A stretch of 64,000 nt of DNA from Betaproteobacteria bacterium (GTDB lineage: Bacteria > Pseudomonadota > Gammaproteobacteria > Burkholderiales > Rhodocyclaceae), in contig VGHJ01000007.1 in the NCBI GenBank assembly GCA_016868295.1, positions 1-64,000 of the forward strand. Direction: 5' to 3'. The position numbers and the translations under genes were made by a program. Each line of letters starts with the position of its first letter. Within the stretch, counting starts at the first letter, position 1. This document shows, in pieces, positions 49,155-58,084 of the stretch. The notes under the pieces are model-generated. The model was not told where the DNA came from and made no database searches. It saw nothing but the letters and a program-made list of their open reading frames with translations.

Positions 49155-51293
49155 ATGTTCGCCAACAAGCTGCTGCTGCGCCTGTTCCCCTTCCTGGCCT
49201 GGTTCCCGGTCAATGCCGTCATCCTGCGCGGCGACCTGATCGCCGGCATCACCGGCGCGCTGGTGCTGGTGCCCAAGGCGATGGCCTACGCGCAGCTCTC
49301 CGGACTGCCGGTTTATTACGGCCTCTACGTGGCCCTGGTGCCGGCCTTCCTCGGCGCCCTGTGGGGCTCCTCGCGCCAGCTCGCCACCGGGCCGGTGGCC
49401 ATCGTCTCGCTGATGACCGCCGCCGCCATCACGCCCTTCGCGGTGCCCTTCAGCGAGGAATTCATCGGCCTCGCCCTGCTGCTCGCCCTGATGGTGGGCA
49501 TCATCCAGTTCGGCCTCGGCGTGCTCAAGCTCGGCACCATCGTCAATTTCGTCTCGCATCCGGTGATCCTCGGCTTCATGAACGCCGCGGCCATCATCAT
49601 CGCGCTCTCCCAGCTCGACATGCTGCTCGGCATCCCGAAGGGCCGCTCGGATTCCTTCCTCAAGGACATCTGGGAGATGCTGGCCTACCTGCCGCTGACC
49701 CACCTGCCGACGCTGGCGATGTCCGTCTTCGCCCTCGCCCTGATGCTCGGCCTGAAGAAGATCGAGCCGCTCGCCAAGCCGAGCGTCCTCATCGCCGTGG
49801 TCATCACCGCCCTGGTCAGCTATGCCGTCGGCTTCGAGCACAAGACCAGGGGCGCGCCGGAGGAGATCGCCGATGCCGACGTCCAGGCGCTGGCCGCCGC
49901 CTACGTCCAGACCGATGCGCAGATCGACCTGCTCAACAAGGCGATCACGGCGAAATCGGTGCAGTTGCGCCAGGCCGAGAAGGCGCACGCCGAGCAATCC
50001 ACCGTCAACCTCGACCACCAGATCGACCTGATGCGCATCGAACTGGCGGGCGCCGAGAGACAGAACGGCGAGCGCATGAAGCAGTTGCGCCGGGTCCATT
50101 TCGAGCGCGCCCGGGCCCCCGAGAACGAGTCCGCGCCGCTCTACATAGCCGGCCAGGTGCCGGCCGGCGTCGAGAGCGACGGCCGCCAGTGGCACATCAA
50201 GAAGATCGAGAAGGGCAGCATGGCGCTGATGGGCGGCGGCGACGTCGTCGGCAAGATCCCCTCCGGGCTGCCCTCCTTCCGCCTGCCCGCGCTCAACCTC
50301 GACGCCATCCTCGCCCTGCTCTCGGCCGCTCTGATCGTCGCGCTGGTGGCCTTCATGGAGTCCATCTCGATGGCCAAGGCGATGGCGGCCAAGACCAAGG
50401 ACAAGATCGACCCGAACCAGGAGCTCATCGGCCAGGGCCTCGCCAACATCGGCGGCGCCTTCTTCCAGTCCTACCCGGCCTGCGGCTCCTTCACCGGCTC
50501 GGCCATCAACCTGCAGGCGGGAGCGAAGACCGGCTTCGCCATGGTCTTCAACGGCCTCTTCGTCGGCGTCACGCTGCTGTTCCTGACGCCCTGGCTCTAC
50601 CACCTGCCGAAGGCGGTGCTGGCGGTGATCATCCTGCTTGCCGTCACCAGCCTGATCACGCCGGGCGCGCTCAGGCACACCTGGAAGGCGAGCCGCGCCG
50701 ACGGCATCGTCGCCCTCGTCACCTTCGTCGCCACCTTGCTCGCCGCGCCCCACCTCGACAAGGGCATCATGATCGGCGCCGTGCTCGCCATCGTGCTGCA
50801 CCTCTACGGCACCATGAAGCCGCGCGTGGCCATCCTCGGCCGCATGGCCGACGGCACGCTGCGCGACGCCAGGGTCAACAGCCTGCCCGCCTCGAAGGTG
50901 GTCACCGCCGTGCGCTTCGACGGCCGCCTCTACTTCGCCAACGTCTCCTACTTCGAGGACGCCGTGCTCAACGCCGTGGCGGAGAACCCGGATGCGCCCT
51001 ACGTGCTGATCGTCGGCGACGGCATCAACGACCTCGACGCCTCCGGCGAGGAGGTGATCCACCACCTGGTCGAGCGCCTCAACGAAAACGGCATCGTCGT
51101 GCTGTTCTCCGGCCTGAAGAAGCAGGTCATCGACGTCATGCAGGCCACCGGCCTGTGGGACAAGATCGGCGAGAAACGCTTCTTTCCCACCGCCGAGCAG
51201 GCGCTCACGCGCATCTACGAGCGCAGCGAATACGCCGGCGAAGACGACCCGCTCAAGCCGCCGCCGCGAGGCGCCACGCTCCTGCACGACTGA
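49155..51293 (+). CDS. SulP family anion transporter with internal coiled-coil insert (second copy)
   Basis: GDLIAGITGALVLVPKAMAYAQLSGLPVYYGLYVALVPAFLGALWGSSRQLATGPVAIVSL; STAS; about 120-aa charged insert after YAVGFEHKT. Confidence 0.9.
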   Translation: MFANKLLLRLFPFLAWFPVNAVILRGDLIAGITGALVLVPKAMAYAQLSGLPVYYGLYVALVPAFLGALWGSSRQLATGPVAIVSLMTAAAITPFAVPFSEEFIGLALLLALMVGIIQFGLGVLKLGTIVNFVSHPVILGFMNAAAIIIALSQLDMLLGIPKGRSDSFLKDIWEMLAYLPLTHLPTLAMSVFALALMLGLKKIEPLAKPSVLIAVVITALVSYAVGFEHKTRGAPEEIADADVQALAAAYVQTDAQIDLLNKAITAKSVQLRQAEKAHAEQSTVNLDHQIDLMRIELAGAERQNGERMKQLRRVHFERARAPENESAPLYIAGQVPAGVESDGRQWHIKKIEKGSMALMGGGDVVGKIPSGLPSFRLPALNLDAILALLSAALIVALVAFMESISMAKAMAAKTKDKIDPNQELIGQGLANIGGAFFQSYPACGSFTGSAINLQAGAKTGFAMVFNGLFVGVTLLFLTPWLYHLPKAVLAVIILLAVTSLITPGALRHTWKASRADGIVALVTFVATLLAAPHLDKGIMIGAVLAIVLHLYGTMKPRVAILGRMADGTLRDARVNSLPASKVVTAVRFDGRLYFANVSYFEDAVLNAVAENPDAPYVLIVGDGINDLDASGEEVIHHLVERLNENGIVVLFSGLKKQVIDVMQATGLWDKIGEKRFFPTAEQALTRIYERSEYAGEDDPLKPPPRGATLLHD

Positions 51294-51315
51294 CCTTTCC
51301 ATCGAGGAGATCTCC

Positions 51316-51840
51316 ATGTCCCTTTCCGGAACCGCGCGCGACCTCATGACGCCGCTTGCCAGCTTTCCGCACGTCCATGTCGACCAGACGCTGCGCGACG
51401 TCTTCGCGATGCTGAAGGAGAAATACGCCGCCGCCGAGCAGTTCCGCAGCGTGCTGGTGCTCAACCGCACCGGCCAGCCCGTCGGCCGCATCACGCTGCA
51501 CCAGCTGCTGCGCGCGCTGCTGCCCGACTACCTCGCGGCCCACCCCACGCACTACGAAGGCGCAAGCGCCGACCTCGCCTCGCTCGCGCTGCTGTGGCAG
51601 GAGGACAGCGACGAAAGCTGCCGCAGGGCCGCGGCGCAGCGTGTCGGCGACCACATGCTGCCGGTCGCCGCGCCGCTGGCGCCCGACGACCCGCTGACAC
51701 TGGCGCTCTACCGCATCGCGGTTGCCGATTTCAACCTCGTGCCGGTCGCCGAGGCAGGCCGCGTCATCGGCGTCGTGCGCATCGTCGACCTGCTGACCGA
51801 GGTCGCCAACGCCGTGCTCGACGAAGGGATCGCCCGATGA
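51316..51840 (+). CDS. CBS domain protein
   Basis: LMTPLASFPHVHVDQTLRDVFAMLKEKYAAAEQFRSVLVLNRTGQPVGRITLHQLLRAL; second CBS-like half. Confidence 0.8.
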   Translation: MSLSGTARDLMTPLASFPHVHVDQTLRDVFAMLKEKYAAAEQFRSVLVLNRTGQPVGRITLHQLLRALLPDYLAAHPTHYEGASADLASLALLWQEDSDESCRRAAAQRVGDHMLPVAAPLAPDDPLTLALYRIAVADFNLVPVAEAGRVIGVVRIVDLLTEVANAVLDEGIAR

Positions 51841-53324
51841 GCAACGAGACCGCAGGCGACGCCGCCCTCGCCACCGCCGCCGCACCGTTCGACTGGAAGC
51901 GCTGGACCGCACTCGTCGGCGGCTTCGCGATCTTCCTGCTCGTTTATTTCTCGCCGCCCTGGGGCGTCGCCATCGACCCTTCCGGCAAGGAATTCGTCCT
52001 TTCGCCGCAAGGCAAGGCCGCCATCGGCCTGTTCCTCATGGCCGGCATCTGGTGGGTGTTCGAGGTGATCCCGATCGGGGTGACCGCCATCGCCATCGGC
52101 GTGTTCCAGGCGCTGTTCCTGATCCGGCCGGCCAAGGAGGCCTTCCGCGACTTCATGGATCCGTCGGTGATGTTCATCTTCGGCTCGCTGGTGATCGGCA
52201 TGGCCTTCACCAAGACGGGCCTGACGAAGCGCATCGCCTACAAGATGCTGGCCGTCGTCGGCGAGAACACGCGGACCATCCTGCTCGGCAGCATGGTCGT
52301 CACCGCGCTGCTCGCCCACGTCATGGCCCATACGGCGGCGGCGGCCACCGTGTTCCCGGTGCTGCTCGCCATCCTCGCCCTCTACAAGGAAGGCGACGGC
52401 CCGTCGCGCTTCGGCAAGAGCCTGTTCATGGGCATGGCCTGGGCCGCCGGCGCCGGCAGCGTGATCACCCTGCTCGGTTCGGCGCGCGCGCCCGCCGCCG
52501 CCTCCATGTTCACCGAATTCACCGGCCGGCAGGTCGATTTCTTCGACTTCCCCCTCTATCTGGGCCTCATCGGCTGGGGCATGGTGTTCCTCATCTGGCT
52601 CTACCTCTCCGTCGTCTTCAAGCCCTCGAAGGCGACGATTCCCGGCCTGCGCCAGAAGGTGGGCAAGCTCTCCGCCGCGCTCGGCCCGATGTCGGGCAAG
52701 GAGAAGTTCGTCCTCGCCTGCGTGGCGCTGGTCATCCTGCTGATGGCCCTGCAGTCCGCGGTTCCGGCGCTGAAGGGCGTTGACCGGGCGGCGCTGATGC
52801 TCACTTCGACGCTGCTGTTCTTCATTTTCGGCGTGCTGACGGTGAAGGATCTCGAGGAGATGCCCTGGAACATCGTGCTGCTCTTCTCCGGCGCCATGAG
52901 CATCGGCTTCTGCCTGTGGAAGACCGGAGCGGCAGAGTGGATGGCGGTGCAGTGGCTGGGGCTGCTCAAGGACGCGCACTGGTGGGTGTTCGTCATGGGC
53001 ATCGCCGCCTTCGTGCTGGCGATGACCAACTTCATCATGAACGTCGCCGCCATCGCCATCGCGCTGCCGGTGTCGCTGGTGATCGCGCGCTACCTAGGCG
53101 TGGCGCCGGACGTGATCTTCTACGCCTCGCTGGTCACCGCCGGCATGCCCTTCGTGCTGCTGATCGGCGCGGCGCCCAACGCCATCGCCTACGAGTCGAA
53201 GCAGTTCACGCCGGGCGAGTTCTTCCGGCACGGCCTGGCGATGAGCATCATCCTGCTCGTCGTGCTCGGCCTGGCCATGGTCAGCCTCTGGCCGCTGTTC
53301 GGCATGCCGGTGCTCGTCGGATAA
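51837..53324 (+). CDS. SLC13/DASS family anion transporter
   Basis: AAIGLFLMAGIWWVFEVIPIGVTAIAIGVFQ, LLFSGAMSIGFCLWKTGAAEWMA; start overlaps the CBS gene stop. Confidence 0.87.
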   Translation: MSNETAGDAALATAAAPFDWKRWTALVGGFAIFLLVYFSPPWGVAIDPSGKEFVLSPQGKAAIGLFLMAGIWWVFEVIPIGVTAIAIGVFQALFLIRPAKEAFRDFMDPSVMFIFGSLVIGMAFTKTGLTKRIAYKMLAVVGENTRTILLGSMVVTALLAHVMAHTAAAATVFPVLLAILALYKEGDGPSRFGKSLFMGMAWAAGAGSVITLLGSARAPAAASMFTEFTGRQVDFFDFPLYLGLIGWGMVFLIWLYLSVVFKPSKATIPGLRQKVGKLSAALGPMSGKEKFVLACVALVILLMALQSAVPALKGVDRAALMLTSTLLFFIFGVLTVKDLEEMPWNIVLLFSGAMSIGFCLWKTGAAEWMAVQWLGLLKDAHWWVFVMGIAAFVLAMTNFIMNVAAIAIALPVSLVIARYLGVAPDVIFYASLVTAGMPFVLLIGAAPNAIAYESKQFTPGEFFRHGLAMSIILLVVLGLAMVSLWPLFGMPVLVG

Positions 53325-53334
53325 AAAGTCAGTC
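53325..53334 (+). repeat. AAAGTCAGTC word, exact copy
   Basis: Intergenic, directly after the SLC13 stop. Confidence 0.9.
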
Positions 53335-53391
53335 CCTGCGGCACGGCGGGCGATCTGGGATAATCCGGGCGATCCGCCACGGGGAATCGCC

Positions 53392-53943
53392 ATGGGACAC
53401 CGCCTCTCGAAGATCTACACGCGCACCGGCGACGCCGGCACCACCGGCCTGGCCGACGGCTCGCGCGTGTCCAAGGACTCCGCACGCATCGCCGCGCTGG
53501 GCGAGCTCGACGAACTGAACTCGGTCATCGGCCTGCTCCTCACCGAGGAACTGCCAGACGATATCCGGCATCTCCTCACCGGCATCCAGCACGACCTGTT
53601 CGATCTCGGCGGCGAGATGGCCATCCCCGGCTCGGCGCTGTTGAACGGGAAAAGCGTCGGCGAGCTCGAGGCGGCGATCGACCGCTGGAACGCGGAACTC
53701 GAGCCGCTGAAGGAATTCCTGCTGCCCGGCGGCACGCGCGCGGCGGCGCTGGCCCACCTCGCCCGCGCGGTGTGCCGGCGCGCCGAGCGGCAACTGGTCA
53801 CCGTCGCCGCCAGCGAAGACATCGGCGAAACCGGCCGGAAATACGTGAACCGCCTCTCGGACCTGCTCTTCGTGCTCGGCCGCACGCTCAACCGCCTGGC
53901 CGGGCGCGGCGACGTGCTCTGGCAGAAGGACCGGGCGCGCTGA
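53392..53943 (+). CDS. Cob(I)yrinic acid a,c-diamide adenosyltransferase (PduO type)
   Basis: KIYTRTGDAGTTGLADGSRVSKDSARIAALGELDELNSVIGLL; NRLSDLLFVLGRTLNR. Confidence 0.93.
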   Translation: MGHRLSKIYTRTGDAGTTGLADGSRVSKDSARIAALGELDELNSVIGLLLTEELPDDIRHLLTGIQHDLFDLGGEMAIPGSALLNGKSVGELEAAIDRWNAELEPLKEFLLPGGTRAAALAHLARAVCRRAERQLVTVAASEDIGETGRKYVNRLSDLLFVLGRTLNRLAGRGDVLWQKDRAR

Positions 53944-53945
53944 TT

Positions 53946-54034
53946 CAGTCATCCCCCGCGAAAGCGGGGATCCATGGCGCAAGTCGACAGGTTCCCGCTT
54001 TCCCCGGATCAAGTCCGAGGATGACGGCGGGAAC
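53946..54034. repeat. Diverged ATTCCCGC/GCGGGAAT-type repeats between convergent genes
   Basis: TCATCCCCCGCGAAAGCGGGGATCCATGG...GTTCCCGCTTTCCCCGGATCAAGTCCGAGGATGACGGCGGGAAC. Confidence 0.65.
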
Positions 54035-54046
54035 GACAACCTGCGC

Positions 54047-55192
54047 CTACTCGCGGTCGAGCAGGGCGAGGCGGCGGTCGCGCACCGCCTGGGCAAGCAA
54101 GTCAAGCACCGTGACCGAGTCCTCCCAGCCGAGGCAGGCGTCGGTGATGCTCCTGCCGTACTCGAGCGGCTTGCCCGGCACGAGATCCTGGCGGCCTTCC
54201 TTGAGGTGCGATTCCACCATGACGCCGAAGACGCGATCCTCCCCGCCGGCGAGCTGCGCGGCGACTTCGCGCGCCGCCTCCATCTGGCGCTTGTAGTCCT
54301 TGCGGCTGTTGCCGTGCGAGAAATCGATCATGACGCGCGCGGCGAGCCCGGCGGCGCCGAGTTCCTTGCACGCCTTGTCCACGCTGGCCGCATCGAAGTT
54401 CGGCTCCCTGCCGCCGCGCAGGATGACGTGGCAGTCCTCGTTGCCATTGGTCGACACGATGGCCGAGTGGCCGGCCTTGGTCACCGAGAGGAAGTGGTGC
54501 GGATGCTGCGAAGTGCGGATGGCGTCGACCGCGATCCTGATGTTGCCGTCGGTGCCGTTCTTGAAGCCGACCGGGCAGGACAGGCCCGAGGCGAGCTCGC
54601 GGTGCACCTGGCTCTCGGTGGTGCGCGCGCCGATGGCGCCCCAGCTCACCAGATCCGCGATGTACTGCGGCGTGATCATGTCGAGGAACTCGGTGGCGGC
54701 GGGCAGGCCCATCTCGTTCACGTCGACCAGCAGGTGGCGCGCGATGCGCAGGCCTTCGTTGATCTTGAAGCTGCCGTCGAGGCGCGGGTCGTTGATGAGG
54801 CCCTTCCAGCCCACGGTGGTGCGCGGCTTTTCGAAATACACGCGCATCACCACCAGCAGGTCGGCGGCGAGGCGCTCGGCCTCGGTCCTGAGGCGCGAGG
54901 CGTACTCGATGGCGGCGTCGAAGTCATGCACCGAGCAGGGACCGATCACCACCAGCAGGCGGTCGTCGGCGCCGTGCAGGATGCGGTGGATGGCCTGGCG
55001 CGCGGCAAAGGTGGTGTCCACCGCCTGCGGCGTCGGCGGAAACTCGCGCAGCAGGTGCGAGGGCGGCGCCACCTCGTGGATGTGGCGGATGCGCACGTCG
55101 TCGGTGACGGCGCGCGGATAGGCCAGCCCGCCCTTGGGGCCGGGGCTGACGGAAGCGATGTTCGGCTTGCTCGACTTGCTCGGGGCGTTCAT
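54047..55192 (-). CDS. aroG: 3-deoxy-7-phosphoheptulonate synthase (class I DAHP synthase)
   Basis: LLVVIGPCSVHDFDAAIEYA, VMRVYFEKPRTTVGWKGLINDP, IDFSHGNSRKDYKRQ; likely start MNAPSKSSKPN. Confidence 0.94.
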   Translation of the reverse strand: MNAPSKSSKPNIASVSPGPKGGLAYPRAVTDDVRIRHIHEVAPPSHLLREFPPTPQAVDTTFAARQAIHRILHGADDRLLVVIGPCSVHDFDAAIEYASRLRTEAERLAADLLVVMRVYFEKPRTTVGWKGLINDPRLDGSFKINEGLRIARHLLVDVNEMGLPAATEFLDMITPQYIADLVSWGAIGARTTESQVHRELASGLSCPVGFKNGTDGNIRIAVDAIRTSQHPHHFLSVTKAGHSAIVSTNGNEDCHVILRGGREPNFDAASVDKACKELGAAGLAARVMIDFSHGNSRKDYKRQMEAAREVAAQLAGGEDRVFGVMVESHLKEGRQDLVPGKPLEYGRSITDACLGWEDSVTVLDLLAQAVRDRRLALLDRE

Positions 55193-55280
55193 GTGCGGCC
55201 GCTGCGTGTGACTAAGGCCTTGCATTTTAACGCAAAAGGCCTGTCATGCGGCCGCCCTTTGCAGCCCCGCGCCGACGCGG

Positions 55281-55730
55281 CTACTGCCTGGTCTGCAGTT
55301 GTTCGTACATCCCGGTGGCGTTGTTCATGACCTCGAGGATGCGCTCGCTGGTGGTGGCGACGTTGAGCGCGGCGGCCTTCTTCTCGCCGGCCCGGTTGAA
55401 CAGGGCGTTCTCGAAAAAGATCCACTGCTGTCGCCCGAGGGCCAACTCGTCCTTGATGGCCGGCGTGTTGCTGGGGGCGCCCTCCAGTTCCTGCAGCCCG
55501 GCGACGAATTCCTTGCGCGCCTTGTCCATTTCCGCCGCGCCGTTGGCCGGCGCCACGCCCCAGTTGATCGCCTGGTAGAACTTGGCCATGCGCTGGGAGA
55601 GCATGCGCTGGCGGCCGGCCTTGTTGATGGCTTCGTTGATGTTGGCGATCTGCGCCTGAGCGGAATTGCCGGCGGCGTCGAAGCCGAAGGCCAGCACGGC
55701 CACGGCAAGCATGACAAGCAGTCGGTTCAT
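55281..55730 (-). CDS. PilJ N-terminal-domain-like periplasmic protein
   Basis: Signal peptide; NEAINKAGRQRMLSQRMAKFYQAI typical of the type IV pili MCP N-terminal domain. Confidence 0.7.
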   Translation of the reverse strand: MNRLLVMLAVAVLAFGFDAAGNSAQAQIANINEAINKAGRQRMLSQRMAKFYQAINWGVAPANGAAEMDKARKEFVAGLQELEGAPSNTPAIKDELALGRQQWIFFENALFNRAGEKKAAALNVATTSERILEVMNNATGMYEQLQTRQ

Positions 55731-55830
55731 TGGGTCCCTCCTCCTGGCGGACGGGTCCCGGTCCGCGAAGGCTGTATGCTAGCCGCCGACTGCCCGCGCA
55801 ATGTTGACGAATATCGAAATGGCATGCCGG

Positions 55831-57279
55831 TTATCCGGTGCCGCCGACCGTCAGTCCGTCGATGCGCAACGTAGGCTGTCCCACCCCGACGGGGACGCTC
55901 TGCCCTTCCTTGCCGCAGGTGCCGACGCCGGGGTCGAGCGCCAGGTCGTTGCCGATCATGGAGACGCGGGTGAGGGCATCGGGCCCGTTGCCGATGAGGG
56001 TGGCACCCTTCACCGGCTGGGTGATCCTGCCGTTCTCGATGAGGTAGGCCTCGGCGGCGGAGAAGACGAACTTGCCGCTGGTGATGTCCACCTGACCGCC
56101 GCCGAAGTTTGCGGCGTAGAGCCCCTTCTTCACCGAGGCGATGATCTCCCGCGGGTCGCGGCTGCCGTTCACCATGCAGGTGTTGGTCATGCGCGGCAGG
56201 GGCAGGTGGGCGAAGGACTCGCGCCGGCCGTTGCCGGTGGGCGCCACGCCCATCAGGCGTGCGTTGAGCGAATCCTGCAGGTAGCCGACGAGGATGCCGT
56301 CCTCGATCAGCACGGTGCGCTGCGTCGGGTTGCCCTCGTCGTCGATGGACAGTGAGCCGCGCCGGTCGGGCAGCGTGCCGTCGTCCACCACCGTCACGCC
56401 GGGCGCGGCGACGCGCTCGCCGATGCGTCCGGCGAAGGCCGAACTGCCCTTGCGGTTGAAGTCGCCTTCGAGCCCGTGGCCGATCGCCTCGTGCAGCAGG
56501 ATGCCCGGCCAGCCGCTGCCCAGCACCACGGTCATCTCGCCGGCCGGGGCGGGCCGCGCGCCGAGGTTCACGCGCGCCTGGTGCACCGCCTTGTGCGCGT
56601 AGTCGCGCAGCACGGCGTCGCTGAAGTAGGCGTAGTCGAAGCGGCCGCCGCCGCCCGAGGAGCCCTGCTCGCGCCGCCCCTGCTCCTGCATGATCACCGT
56701 CACCGAGACGCGCACCAGCGGCCGCACGTCGGCGGCGAGGCGCCCGTCGGCACGGGCAATGAGCACCACCTCGTAGACGCCGGCGATGTGCGCCATCACC
56801 TCGACGACGCGGGCATCCTCGGCGCGGGCGAAGCCTTCCAGCCGCTCGAGCAGCTTCACCTTCTCCGTGTCGGGCAGCGAGGCGATCGGGTCGGCTGCGC
56901 CATACAGCGCCGGCATGGCGCGGCCGGAGAGCAGCGGCACGCGCTGCTGCGTGCCCTGCGCGGCGATGGCGCGCGTCGCCCGCGCCGCCGACATCAGCGC
57001 CGGCAGGGAGATCTCGTCGGAATAGGCGAAGGCGGTCTTCTCGCCGGCGATGGCGCGCACGCCGACGCCGCTCTCGATGTTGAAGCTGCCCGACTTGACG
57101 ATGCCCTCCTCCAGGCTCCAGGCCTCGGAACGGCTGTACTGGAAGTAGAGGTCGGCGTCGTCGAGCCGGTGGCGGCAGAGCTCGCCGAACACTGACTCGA
57201 GCCGGCGCGCGGAAAGATCGAAGGGGGCCAGCAGGCGGGATTCGGCGGTGGCGAGCGGGGAGGTGAGCGTCGTGTCCAT
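55831..57279 (-). CDS. tldD: Metalloprotease TldD
   Basis: [39 protein letters not shown]; start [14 protein letters not shown]. Confidence 0.94.
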   Translation of the reverse strand: MDTTLTSPLATAESRLLAPFDLSARRLESVFGELCRHRLDDADLYFQYSRSEAWSLEEGIVKSGSFNIESGVGVRAIAGEKTAFAYSDEISLPALMSAARATRAIAAQGTQQRVPLLSGRAMPALYGAADPIASLPDTEKVKLLERLEGFARAEDARVVEVMAHIAGVYEVVLIARADGRLAADVRPLVRVSVTVIMQEQGRREQGSSGGGGRFDYAYFSDAVLRDYAHKAVHQARVNLGARPAPAGEMTVVLGSGWPGILLHEAIGHGLEGDFNRKGSSAFAGRIGERVAAPGVTVVDDGTLPDRRGSLSIDDEGNPTQRTVLIEDGILVGYLQDSLNARLMGVAPTGNGRRESFAHLPLPRMTNTCMVNGSRDPREIIASVKKGLYAANFGGGQVDITSGKFVFSAAEAYLIENGRITQPVKGATLIGNGPDALTRVSMIGNDLALDPGVGTCGKEGQSVPVGVGQPTLRIDGLTVGGTG

Positions 57280-57280
57280 G

Positions 57281-58084
57281 TCAGAAAACCCGGTGTTGCA
57301 GAGCCGGCAGGCTGGCGCGCAGTTCCGCGATGCGCGCGGCATCGATGTCCGCCGCCACCACCCCCGGCCCCTCGGCCAGACGTTCGAGCACCGCACCCCA
57401 GGGGTCGACCGCCATGCTGTCGCCCCAGGTGCGCCGCCCGCTCGGGTGCGTGCCGCCCTGCGCCGCGGCCAGCACGTAGCAGAGGTTTTCCACCGCCCGC
57501 GCGCGCAGCAGCAGCTCCCAGTGCGCCTGGCCGGTGGTGTGGGTGAAGGCCGCCGGCACCACCAGCAGGTCCACCGGCCCCATGGCACGGTAGAGCTCGG
57601 GGAAGCGCAGGTCGTAGCAGATCGACAGGCCGACCCGGCCGAAGGGGGAATCGAAGGCGACGATGTCGTCGCCGGCCTCTATCGACTGACTTTCGTCGTA
57701 GCGCTCGGCGCCGCGCCGGAAGCCGAACAGATGAATCTTGTCGTAGCGCGCCACGCGCCGCCCGGTGTCGTCGAAGACGAGGCAACTGTTGCGCACCTTC
57801 TCCGGCACCGAGGCCTCGAGCGGGATCGAGCCGCCGACCAGCCAGACCCGGTGCCGCGCCGCCGTCTCGCGCAGGAAGTCCTGCAGCGGCCCCGCGCCTT
57901 CCTTCTCCCGCGCGCGCACCTTGTCCGTCTCGTTGCCGGAGATGAGCGGGAAATACTCGGGCAGCGCGACCAGGCGCGCACCGCGATCCGCCGCCTCGGC
58001 CACCAGGCGCTCGGCATCGCGCAGGTTCCGCGCGACGTCCGGTCCCGACACCATCTGCACCGCCGCGATGCGAACCGTACTCAT
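57281..58084 (-). CDS. Carbon-nitrogen hydrolase (nitrilase) family protein
   Basis: [37 protein letters not shown]. Confidence 0.9.
   Translation of the reverse strand: MSTVRIAAVQMVSGPDVARNLRDAERLVAEAADRGARLVALPEYFPLISGNETDKVRAREKEGAGPLQDFLRETAARHRVWLVGGSIPLEASVPEKVRNSCLVFDDTGRRVARYDKIHLFGFRRGAERYDESQSIEAGDDIVAFDSPFGRVGLSICYDLRFPELYRAMGPVDLLVVPAAFTHTTGQAHWELLLRARAVENLCYVLAAAQGGTHPSGRRTWGDSMAVDPWGAVLERLAEGPGVVAADIDAARIAELRASLPALQHRVF
57684..57693 (-). repeat. AAAGTCAGTC word, exact copy
   Basis: GACTGACTTT on plus; inside the nitrilase gene. Confidence 0.9.

Noticed and set aside
51289-53334. Interpretation of AAAGTCAGTC as a terminator half-site, as paired DUS in Neisseria
   Set aside because: No inverted pairs close together forming a stem; the copies are single and mostly intragenic.
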